The position numbers were made by a program, and so were the translations under genes. The notes beneath the pieces are model-generated. The model was not told where the DNA came from and ran no database searches. It was given only the letters and a program-made list of their open reading frames with translations. A stretch of DNA of 64,000 nucleotides, from positions 55,990 through 119,989 of the forward strand of contig CAJXOF010000012.1 in assembly GCA_913057945.1 (NCBI GenBank), written 5' to 3'. Position 1 is the first letter of the stretch. Each line of letters begins with the position of its first letter. Positions 1 to 6,679 of the stretch are shown one piece after another. Source of the stretch: an uncultured Hyphomonadaceae bacterium (GTDB lineage: Bacteria > Pseudomonadota > Alphaproteobacteria > Caulobacterales > Hyphomonadaceae).

Positions 1-1
1 T

Positions 2-325
2 CTGGCGAGCGACATCGTGCTGGCGCCATCTGTGCGGCCGGAAGCCTTCGGACGTGTGGCGGCCGAAGCCTCGGCGATGGCGCGTCCGGTGATTGTCACC
101 GATCATGGGGGCGGGCGTGAAACCGTGATCGAGGGCGAGACCGGCGCGCGGGTCGAGCCAGGCAATGCCCAGGCGCTCGCCGGGGCAATCCGGGCCCTGT
201 TGTCCGTCGGTCCCCTGGCGCGGGACGGCATGGGCCGGGCGGGCCAGGCACATGTTCGACAGCATTTCTCCAAGCAGGGGCTTCAGGCGGCGACACTCGG
301 AGTCTATAAGACCTTGCTGGAGTAG
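2..325 (+). CDS. Glycosyltransferase family 4, C-terminal part (cut by window edge)
   Basis: Only the last 107 codons are present; the frame is open to the window's first bases, so the 5' end lies outside. The fragment holds the C-terminal GT-B signature: an APSVRPEAFGRVAAEA stretch with the E-x7-E-type motif that binds the sugar nucleotide, then the TDHGGGRETV and GETGARVEPGN segments typical of GT4 enzymes. It probably transfers a sugar during lipopolysaccharide or other surface-glycan assembly on the cytoplasmic membrane face. The next gene, 17 bp downstream on the same strand, is a GT9 enzyme, which supports a glycan operon. Donor and acceptor cannot be told from this fragment. Confidence 0.85.
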   Translation: MASDIVLAPSVRPEAFGRVAAEASAMARPVIVTDHGGGRETVIEGETGARVEPGNAQALAGAIRALLSVGPLARDGMGRAGQAHVRQHFSKQGLQAATLGVYKTLLE

Positions 326-342
326 GGGAAATCGAGGGTCGT

Positions 343-1377
343 ATGGCAAAACCGGTGAAACCGGCAAGTCCCGTCAATCCGGGCGCAAAAGCCCTGAATG
401 TGCTGGTCATCAAGCTCAGCGCGCTGGGCGATTTTGTGCTGGCATTGGGCGCGATGAAGGCCGTGCGGGAAATGCACCCGAAGGCACGCATTACACTGCT
501 GACGACGCCCTTCTTCAAGGAATTCGCCGAATTGTGCCCCTATGTGGACGCGGTGGAGACTGATGGCCGGCCGGACGGCATGAAGGCGACGGCGGCGCTG
601 ATTACCCGTATCCGCAAGGCAAAATACGACATCATCTATGATTTCCAGACCAGCGGCCGGACGAAGAACTACTTCACCGCGCTCAGCAAGACCGGCAAGG
701 CGCCGCTCTGGTCCGGACATCACGAGAGGGCGGCCTTCTTCCATGACAATGGCGAGCGGGGGACGATGCATTCCATTGACCGTCTGGCCGAGCAGCTGGA
801 AGTGGCAGGCGTGGCGCCGGGCGGGCGCTGGCTTGGCAATACAGCGCCGAAGCCGGACCTGTCATGGGTGCGCCCGAAATTGCGTGACGCCCCGCGCCTG
901 CAACCAGCCTATTTCAGCATTGAAGAGCCTTACATGCTGTTGATACCGGGGGCCTCCGCTCACCGGGAAGCCAAGCGCTGGCCTGTTGAAAACTATGCTG
1001 AACTCGCAAAGCGCGTGGCCGATGCGGGCGTGACGCCTGTCATCATTGGCGGCAAGGCGGAAGGCCCGCTGGCGCATGAGATCGTGCGCAAGGAGCCGCG
1101 CACCAAGAGCCTGACCACACGCACGGATCTGTTCCAGATCGTGGGCCTGGCCGAGAAAGCCCTGTTCGTGGTCGGAAACGATACCGGCCCGATGCATATG
1201 GCGGCCATTGCCGGTGCGCCGGGGGTGGCTCTTTTTGCCCTGACAGAGAGCAATCCGGACCATGCCGCCCCGCGCGGTGACAAAACCATCATCATCAATT
1301 CCGCGCCCACGCTGGCCGAACTCAGCGTCGATGATGTCTGGCAATCTGTCCGGGCGCTGGGTGTGCTGCCATCTTGA
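343..1377 (+). CDS. Glycosyltransferase family 9 (ADP-heptose:LPS heptosyltransferase-like)
   Basis: A 344-residue protein, the usual length for GT9. Near the N-terminus VLVIKLSALGDFVLALGAM is the family's first Rossmann strand with the conserved K-x-SALGD. PGASAHREAKRWPVENYAEL (about residues 204-223) and GNDTGPMHMAAIAG (about 282-295) are the C-terminal domain motifs that bind the ADP-sugar. The family adds heptose to the lipid A-core; the exact acceptor is inferred, so WaaC, WaaF or WaaQ cannot be separated here. The start has a GAGGG ribosome-binding site nine bases upstream. It follows another glycosyltransferase closely and probably shares its transcript. Confidence 0.88.
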   Translation: MAKPVKPASPVNPGAKALNVLVIKLSALGDFVLALGAMKAVREMHPKARITLLTTPFFKEFAELCPYVDAVETDGRPDGMKATAALITRIRKAKYDIIYDFQTSGRTKNYFTALSKTGKAPLWSGHHERAAFFHDNGERGTMHSIDRLAEQLEVAGVAPGGRWLGNTAPKPDLSWVRPKLRDAPRLQPAYFSIEEPYMLLIPGASAHREAKRWPVENYAELAKRVADAGVTPVIIGGKAEGPLAHEIVRKEPRTKSLTTRTDLFQIVGLAEKALFVVGNDTGPMHMAAIAGAPGVALFALTESNPDHAAPRGDKTIIINSAPTLAELSVDDVWQSVRALGVLPS

Positions 1378-1404
1378 CGGGCACGCGGAAGTGTAGAATG
1401 CCCG
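1378..1404 (+). terminator. Weak stem-loop after the GT9 gene
   Basis: Immediately after the stop codon, CGGGCA pairs with TGCCCG across a 15-base loop. There is no T run, so it is at best a weak terminator or an mRNA 3' end. A second small inverted repeat follows at about 1419-1437, in the infC leader. Confidence 0.25.
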
Positions 1405-1474
1405 TCCGCCTTGAAGATGCCTGCATTAATGGGCATATTGAGGCTTACCGAAATAGCGAAAAAGGAGATTCGCC

Positions 1475-2014
1475 ATAGCTCGCAGACCAGACACCGGTGG
1501 ACCACAGAAATCCGCTGGCCCACGTATCAATGATGACATCCGCGCCGCCAAGGTTCTCTTGATTGATGAGAACGGCGAAAAGCAGGGCATTATGCCCCTG
1601 ATGGCCGCAATGGATGCAGCCCGTGAAGCGGGCATGGACCTGGTTGAAGTATCACCGAACCAGGAAGTCCCCGTCGTCAAGATTCTCGACTATGGCAAGC
1701 TCCGGTTCGAAGAACGCAAGAAGAAGGCGGCTGCGAAGAAGAAGCAGAAGTCTTCCGAGCTCAAAGAAATCAAGATGCGCCCGAACATCGACACGCATGA
1801 TTATGGCGTGAAGGCTAAGGCGATGGCGCGTTTCTTCGAGGCGGGCGACAAGGTGAAGGTCACCCTGCGCTTCCGTGGCCGCGAAATGGCGCACCAGCAT
1901 CTCGGCATGGAATTGCTGAAGCGCGTGCGCGATGATTTCGACGAGACGGCAAAGGTCGAACTCGAGCCGAAACTCGAAGGCCGCCAGATGACGATGGTGC
2001 TCGCACCGCGCTGA
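1475..2014 (+). CDS. infC: Translation initiation factor IF-3, with AUA start codon
   Basis: IF-3 binds the 30S subunit, checks the initiator tRNA and start codon, and prevents premature 50S joining. The body ([20 protein letters not shown], then [16 protein letters not shown] and [17 protein letters not shown]) is unmistakable. No ATG, GTG or TTG lies between the in-frame stop at 1454 and a TTG at 1559, which would delete the conserved N-terminal strand. Reading from ATA at 1475 restores the family N-terminus (MARRPD..., GPRINDDIR) and gives 179 residues, the normal length. An AAGGAG site lies seven bases upstream. A rare AUN start on infC is known in other bacteria, where it lets IF-3 repress its own translation. 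A strong terminator follows, so rpmI-rplT, usually co-transcribed, is separated here by another gene. Confidence 0.95.
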   Translation: MARRPDTGGPQKSAGPRINDDIRAAKVLLIDENGEKQGIMPLMAAMDAAREAGMDLVEVSPNQEVPVVKILDYGKLRFEERKKKAAAKKKQKSSELKEIKMRPNIDTHDYGVKAKAMARFFEAGDKVKVTLRFRGREMAHQHLGMELLKRVRDDFDETAKVELEPKLEGRQMTMVLAPR

Positions 2015-2044
2015 TTCAGCCACCAGCTGATCCAGCACGATAAG

Positions 2045-2074
2045 CCGGACGGGCCACAAGCCCTCCGGTTTTTT
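2045..2074 (+). terminator. Rho-independent terminator of infC
   Basis: CCGGA(C)GGGC and GCCCTCCGG pair, with one bulged C, around a CACAA loop, followed by six T. It lies 30 bases after the infC stop and ends that transcript. Confidence 0.85.
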
Positions 2075-2079
2075 CGTAT

Positions 2080-2317
2080 GTGGCATGCGGAGAGACAAGA
2101 CCGCAGGTAAAGCTCATCGAGGAGGAGAGCAGGTTGCGACCCTGTCTCTACCGCCTGCCGGGACGTGTCAGGTCCCCATCCCGGCAAGGTTACTCACCGG
2201 GACGACCTGTACAGAATGCCTCCTGTGAGGCCCTGTCGGATTCAGGGCGTCCTACCTGTAGCAGGCAGGGGAAACGGGCCGGGGAGAGCGGTGTCGGTGC
2301 TCCCGGCCGGTGAGGCC
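2080..2317. other. Structured intergenic region of unknown role
   Basis: About 240 bases between the infC terminator and the end of the S10 peptidase gene. No credible coding sequence is visible. It is unusually rich in inverted repeats: AGAGACA (2091-2097) with TGTCTCT (2143-2149), GCCGGGA (2158-2164) with TCCCGGC (2179-2185), GCCCTG with CAGGGC (about 2230-2248), CCTGCC (2154-2159) with GGCAGG (2264-2269), and the GC stem at 2277-2308. This could be a small structured RNA or simply the 3' region of the S10 transcript. I looked for SRP RNA, RNase P and tmRNA signatures and found none. Confidence 0.35.
2277..2308 (-). terminator. GC-rich hairpin downstream of the S10 peptidase gene
   Basis: GGCCGGGGAG and CTCCCGGCC form a stem of about nine pairs with one bulge, ten bases past the S10 stop. 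On the minus strand it is followed by CGTTTCCCC, so the U tract is poor. It probably stabilises or ends the S10 mRNA. Confidence 0.4.
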
Positions 2318-3829
2318 CTACTGGCCCGCCTTGATGAAGTCTCGCACGTCGTCGGACAGTTTCTTCCCGTCGCTTTCGGCGAGGTACATCATGTGGCCCG
2401 CATCATAATAGTCGAACTGGACGCGGTCGAGCACGACGCCATTCTTGTGGAGCGCCATCTCGGCTCCGAAGAAGGGCGTGGCGAGGTCATACCAACCGGA
2501 CGCCAGCAGCACGCGTAGCTCTGTATTCTCGCGCATGCCCTTGCCGAGCCAGGGCGTGACATTGACATAGGATGGCCAGCCCTGCTGGCTCATGCTCCAG
2601 TTCCACTGTGATCCCGGCTCACCAGTCAGGACCTTGTAGGGGCGGGTGAAATCCACTTCGAGTTCGCGGGTGAGATAGTCATTGATGGCGGCGACATAGG
2701 CGACATCCATGCCATAGCCGGACGGGTCATTCTCCGGTGCGTCGGCCGTGCCCTCGCTGTCGACGCCCTTGTAGCGGCCATCAAACCGGCCAACCGTATA
2801 GCCCTCGCGGCGCAGCAATTCCTTGCGGAAGCGGGACGGGTCCACCCGCAGATTTGCCAGGCGGATCCATTCGGCCGAAAGACCGATGAAATCGCTCATC
2901 TCGCCGGCGATCCGGGCTTCGTCGGCGTCGCTCAGGGTTGAGCCACGGATCAGGGCAGGGGCCAGCGTATCGGTGGCATAGGTGCGGGCGTCCGTGATGA
3001 AGGCGTCGAAATCATTGTTCCATTTCGCCTTGTTGGCCTTGCCATGATGCCAGGCGATTGCGGCCTCGGAAGGGAAGAAGGCGAGATGGGCCGTGTCATT
3101 GCCGGGCGCGACCCGGCCCGTCTGGAAGTCGAGGATGGCGGAAATCAGGATCACGCCATTCAGGCCGATGCCGTTCCAGCCACCCTGAAGTTTTTCGGTC
3201 AGGGCCGCCGCGCGCGTCGTGCCATAGCTTTCCCCGGCGAGGTATTTCGGACTGTTCCAGCGGCCATTCTCGGTCAGCCAGATGCGAATGAATTCGGCGA
3301 TGCTCTCGGCATCTTCATTGACGCCGTAGAATTCCTTGCCCTCGGTTTCGCCGAGCGGGCGGGAATAGCCGGTGCCGACCGGATCGATGAAGACGAGATC
3401 GGTCACATCCAGCAGGGAGTTCTGGTTGTCGCGGATCGTGTAGGGCGGCGCGCCGACATCGGAGGCATCGGACGGGGTGATGACCTGTTTCGGGCCAAAC
3501 GCGCCCATATGCAGCCACAGCGAAGCCGAGCCCGGTCCGCCATTGAAGACGAAGGTCACCGGGCGCTGGGCGGCGCTGCTCGTGCTGGTATCGACATAGG
3601 AGACCGAGAAGACCGACGCGGTCGGCTCGTCCTTGTTATCGCGCAGATAGGTCTCACCGGCGACGGTCTTGTACTTCACGGTCTTGCTGCCGAGGCGGAG
3701 TGTATGATCGGAGGTGAAGCTTTGCGCCTCTGGAATGTCGGGCGTCTCTTTCGCGCCGTTTCCATTGTCTTCGGCAAGACCGGGCAAGACGAAAATCGCC
3801 ATGCAGGCGGCGAGGATAAGTGTGCGCAT
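2318..3829 (-). CDS. Peptidase S10 family serine carboxypeptidase, exported
   Basis: An exported serine carboxypeptidase-like protein of 503 residues. I chose the ATG at 3829 because it opens a clear signal peptide (MRTLILAACMAIFVLPGLA) with AGGGG eight bases upstream; an in-frame longer form adds 21 unlikely residues. Family features seen: oxyanion-hole motif GGPGSAS near residue 97, nucleophile motif AGESYGTTR (Ser201), and the Asp448 (YDLATPF) and His479 (DAGHMM) needed for the triad. Such enzymes remove C-terminal amino acids from peptides at acidic pH, and here it would act in the periplasm or outside. It stands alone between infC and rpmI on the opposite strand, so it is probably a separate insertion in a translation-gene block. 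Confidence 0.93.
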   Translation of the reverse strand: MRTLILAACMAIFVLPGLAEDNGNGAKETPDIPEAQSFTSDHTLRLGSKTVKYKTVAGETYLRDNKDEPTASVFSVSYVDTSTSSAAQRPVTFVFNGGPGSASLWLHMGAFGPKQVITPSDASDVGAPPYTIRDNQNSLLDVTDLVFIDPVGTGYSRPLGETEGKEFYGVNEDAESIAEFIRIWLTENGRWNSPKYLAGESYGTTRAAALTEKLQGGWNGIGLNGVILISAILDFQTGRVAPGNDTAHLAFFPSEAAIAWHHGKANKAKWNNDFDAFITDARTYATDTLAPALIRGSTLSDADEARIAGEMSDFIGLSAEWIRLANLRVDPSRFRKELLRREGYTVGRFDGRYKGVDSEGTADAPENDPSGYGMDVAYVAAINDYLTRELEVDFTRPYKVLTGEPGSQWNWSMSQQGWPSYVNVTPWLGKGMRENTELRVLLASGWYDLATPFFGAEMALHKNGVVLDRVQFDYYDAGHMMYLAESDGKKLSDDVRDFIKAGQ

Positions 3830-3962
3830 GAAAACAGCCCCTGAAACTTTATAACACTTCGCGACTGTATTCAGGCGAGGGCGCCAGGGCAATAGCCGGG
3901 TCGGCCCGGTTTCCTTTGAAAATCCGGCAATTCAGGGTAAAATTTTCCGAAAAGAGGCCGCC

Positions 3963-4094
3963 ATGAACATCGTTCTGCTTCTCGCCTTGCTGGCGCTGCC
4001 ATTTCTGTTCTGGAGGGCTTGGGTCGGTCTCAAATTGCCGAAGCGGCGAGCCGAACGCGAAGCGCGCCGCCATAGAGTGCAAAAACGCCTGTAG
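3963..4094 (+). CDS. Small putative membrane protein (43 aa)
   Basis: A short open frame from ATG 3963 with GAGG five bases upstream. The product has one hydrophobic segment (LLLALLALPFLFWRAWVGL) followed by a strongly basic tail rich in Arg and Lys, the layout of small single-pass inner-membrane proteins. No family is recognised. It lies in the gap between the divergent S10 gene and rpmI. The ribosome-binding site and the topology support it; its small size leaves doubt. Confidence 0.45.
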   Translation: MNIVLLLALLALPFLFWRAWVGLKLPKRRAEREARRHRVQKRL

Positions 4095-4237
4095 TATCAG
4101 CATATCCGCCTCTTGATTCTCTGCCCCTGATCCGTCATAAGCCGCCACTTCCGAGCGGTTTGGGCGAACGGCATGCCCTCCAGCTCATGAACCCTGGGCC
4201 GCCTATATGGTGTGAGCTCGACGACAGGAGAGATGAA

Positions 4238-4441
4238 ATGCCGAAGATGAAGACCAAAAAGGCCGCTGCAAAGCGGTTCAAGATCACGGCAACCGGAAAG
4301 CTCAAGCACGGCGTCGCGGGTAAGCGTCACCGCCTGATGAGCCACAATTCGAAGTACATTCGTCAGAACCGCGGCACGAAAGTCGCCTCTCACGCTGATG
4401 TCGCACGCGTTGTGAAGAAATTCCTGCCTTACGGCCTCTAG
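4238..4441 (+). CDS. rpmI: 50S ribosomal protein bL35
   Basis: A 67-residue basic protein beginning MPKMKTKKAAAKRFKITATG, with the HRLMSHNSKYIRQNRG core typical of bL35. It is a structural part of the large subunit. The ATG at 4238 is preceded by AGGAG at seven bases and gives the standard N-terminus; an upstream in-frame ATG at 4160 would add 26 non-family residues. rplT follows after 38 bases, the classic rpmI-rplT pair. Confidence 0.98.
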   Translation: MPKMKTKKAAAKRFKITATGKLKHGVAGKRHRLMSHNSKYIRQNRGTKVASHADVARVVKKFLPYGL

Positions 4442-4479
4442 GCCCGTATCCTTCAAGATCTTGATTTAGGAGGCCTAAG

Positions 4480-4842
4480 ATGCCCCGTTCACGTAATAAA
4501 GTTCCCGCCCACGCCCGCCACAAGAAGATTCTCAAGCAGGCAAAGGGTTTCCGTAACCGCCGCAAGAATACGTTCCGTATCGCGCACCAGTCCGTCTGGG
4601 AAGCCGGTCAGTACGCGTATGTCGGCCGTAAGGTCAAAAAGCGGAAGTTCCGCTCGCTCTGGATTCAGCGCATCAATGCGGCTGTCCGCATCCATGACGA
4701 CGAGATGAACTATTCCCAGTTCATCAACGGCCTGACCAAGGCCGGTATCGAAGTCGACCGCAAGGTCATGTCCGACATCGCCATCCGCGAGCCGGAAGCA
4801 TTTGGCGCCCTGGTCAAACAGGCCAAGGCTGCCCTCGCTTAA
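4480..4842 (+). CDS. rplT: 50S ribosomal protein bL20
   Basis: A 120-residue protein with the typical start [20 protein letters not shown] and the conserved [19 protein letters not shown] region. bL20 is an early assembly protein binding 23S rRNA, and in some bacteria it represses its own operon. A strong TAGGAGG site lies upstream, and the terminator at 4867-4895 closes the rpmI-rplT unit. Confidence 0.98.
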   Translation: MPRSRNKVPAHARHKKILKQAKGFRNRRKNTFRIAHQSVWEAGQYAYVGRKVKKRKFRSLWIQRINAAVRIHDDEMNYSQFINGLTKAGIEVDRKVMSDIAIREPEAFGALVKQAKAALA

Positions 4843-4866
4843 CCTGCCCGCAAGGCACAAGTGACA

Positions 4867-4895
4867 AAGCCCGGCCCTCAAAGCCGGGCTTTTTC
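4867..4895 (+). terminator. Rho-independent terminator of rpmI-rplT
   Basis: AAGCCCGG pairs with CCGGGCTT around a nine-base loop and runs into TTTTTC. It lies 24 bases after the rplT stop, separating it from pheS. Confidence 0.9.
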
Positions 4896-4966
4896 TTTAA
4901 GGGCGTTTGCATGCGGGCGCGAACCGCCTAAAAAGCCCGCTGGAACAGCAAAGGGAAGCGACCCCC

Positions 4967-6043
4967 GTGTCCGATATCAGTACGATTGAAAAAGAGGCCC
5001 TTGCGGCGATTGAAGCGGCAGGCGACCTGGCCACGCTGGACGATGTGCGCGTGGCCGAACTGGGCAAGAAGGGTCGTGTGTCCGGCCTGATGAGCTCGCT
5101 GGGCAAGATGAGCCCGGAAGAGCGCAAGGAAAACGGCCCCAAGCTGAACGCGCTGAAGAACCGCGTCGATGCCGCCGTCCGCGCCCGCAAGGAGACGCTG
5201 GAAGCCGAAGCGCTGGAGGCCCAGCTGGCCAGCGAGACGGTTGACCTGTCCCTGCCGGCGGCGCCGGGCCCGAAAGCCGGCGCGCTGCACCCGGTCATGC
5301 AGGTGTTCGAGGAAATCGCGGCCGTGTTCGGCGACATGGGCTTCACTGTGGCCGAGGGCCCGGACATTGAAGACGACTGGCACAATTTCACCGCACTGAA
5401 CTTCCCCGAAGGCCATCCGGCGCGCGAAACGCACGACACCTTCTTCATGCAGGCGCAGGAAGGCGATGCACCGAAAGTGCTGCGCACGCACACATCTCCT
5501 GTGCAGATCCGCACCATGATGAGCCAGAAGCCGCCGATCCGCATTCTCGTGCCGGGCCGGGTCTACCGGAATGACTGGGATGCGACGCACACGCCGATGT
5601 TCCACCAGGTCGAAGGCCTCGTGATCGAGAAGAACATTCATATGGGCCATCTGAAAGGCTGCCTGATCGATTTCGTGAAGGCGTTCTTCGAAGTGGATGA
5701 TGTCGAGGCGCGGTTCCGTCCGCACTTCTTCCCCTTCACCGAGCCGTCGGCCGAGATGGACGTCAAATACACCCGCAAGGGCGAGACGATCGAAATCGGC
5801 GCCGGCGACAGCTGGATGGAAATCCTCGGCAGCGGCATGGTGCATCCGAACGTGCTGCGCAATTGCGGGATTGATCCGAATGTATACCAAGGCTTCGCCT
5901 TCGGAATGGGCGTGGATCGCCTCGCCATGCTGAAATATGGCATGCCTGACTTGCGCCCATACTTCGAGGCTGACCCGCAATGGACCCGCCATTACGGCTT
6001 CTCGCCGTGGAGCACGCCATCCGTCAGCGGCGGCCTGAGCTAG
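4967..6043 (+). CDS. pheS: Phenylalanyl-tRNA synthetase alpha subunit
   Basis: The catalytic subunit of the alpha2beta2 enzyme that charges tRNA-Phe. From GTG 4967 it has 358 residues. An N-terminal coiled coil (about residues 1-90) is followed by the class II core: motif 2 region with [17 protein letters not shown] and motif 3 [14 protein letters not shown] near the end. An in-frame ATG at 4907 would add 20 residues without family resemblance; the GTG has an AAGGGA site ten bases ahead and yields a [18 protein letters not shown] start matching the family. It heads a three-gene run with an unknown gene and pheT. Confidence 0.97.
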   Translation: MSDISTIEKEALAAIEAAGDLATLDDVRVAELGKKGRVSGLMSSLGKMSPEERKENGPKLNALKNRVDAAVRARKETLEAEALEAQLASETVDLSLPAAPGPKAGALHPVMQVFEEIAAVFGDMGFTVAEGPDIEDDWHNFTALNFPEGHPARETHDTFFMQAQEGDAPKVLRTHTSPVQIRTMMSQKPPIRILVPGRVYRNDWDATHTPMFHQVEGLVIEKNIHMGHLKGCLIDFVKAFFEVDDVEARFRPHFFPFTEPSAEMDVKYTRKGETIEIGAGDSWMEILGSGMVHPNVLRNCGIDPNVYQGFAFGMGVDRLAMLKYGMPDLRPYFEADPQWTRHYGFSPWSTPSVSGGLS

Positions 6044-6055
6044 GGAGCAGGGGGC

Positions 6056-6676
6056 ATGGGTACCGGCAACAAAGTGGAAATGCTGATTGCGATCTGCGCG
6101 GTGCTGACCAGCGCGATTGCCGTCTTCATTGCCTGGGACCAGGGCCGCGTGATGCGGGCCCAGCAGCATGGTGCGGTCTATCCGGTCGTTCAGATCGAAG
6201 GCTTTGTGTCGTCGACTGCCGAAACGGCGTCCATGGGGCTTCGCGTCTCGAACAGCGGTGTCGGGCCAGCCTTGATCGAGCGGGTTGAGATGTTGAAAAA
6301 TGGCGAGCCCGTCGAAAGCCTCAAGCCGTATGTCGACCAGCTTCCACCCGGCTATCAGCAATCCTGGGCAAGCTTGATTGGCCGGGCCATTGCACCGGGC
6401 GATGAGATTATCCCGCTGAGGGTCGACTGGCCCCTCGATGCCGTTTCAATCGTGCAACGCGACGCGGCCGCTTTGGCCTGGAGCGAGATGGATGTGGAGA
6501 TCTGCTATTGCTCGGTCTTTAACAAATGCTGGACCGCGATAGGTCGAGAGATGGGACTGAGCATCGCGCGCGCCGAACGTGTGAAGCGCTGCGAACGTAG
6601 CGAAACAGATGTATTCGAGGCCCTGGCGAACTATGCGCACACGCCCGAAACCAATACGACCGCTGAACTGGAATAG
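6056..6676 (+). CDS. Unknown membrane-anchored protein between pheS and pheT
   Basis: A 206-residue protein of no family I can name. Residues about 8-27 (MLIAICAVLTSAIAVFIAWD) form one membrane segment; the rest, probably outside the cytoplasm, is predicted mainly beta (VVQIEGFVSS, MGLRVSNSGVGPALIERVEM), with a conserved-looking Cys pair in CYCSVFNKCW and two more Cys near the end. It starts 12 bases after pheS behind an AGGGAGCAGGGGG site and stops 3 bases before pheT, so it must be co-transcribed with both. Nothing links it to tRNA charging; it may be a passenger using the operon's steady expression. Confidence 0.85.
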   Translation: MGTGNKVEMLIAICAVLTSAIAVFIAWDQGRVMRAQQHGAVYPVVQIEGFVSSTAETASMGLRVSNSGVGPALIERVEMLKNGEPVESLKPYVDQLPPGYQQSWASLIGRAIAPGDEIIPLRVDWPLDAVSIVQRDAAALAWSEMDVEICYCSVFNKCWTAIGREMGLSIARAERVKRCERSETDVFEALANYAHTPETNTTAELE

Positions 6677-6679
6677 ACG

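Noticed and set aside
1559..2014. infC starting at TTG 1559
   Set aside because: It removes the conserved N-terminal strand and has no ribosome-binding site; ATA 1475 explains both.
2080..2317. SRP RNA, RNase P RNA or tmRNA
   Set aside because: None of the conserved cores of these RNAs could be found on either strand.
4928..6361. 477-codon open frame on the minus strand
   Set aside because: Antisense of pheS and the following gene; no family features and extreme His/Arg content.
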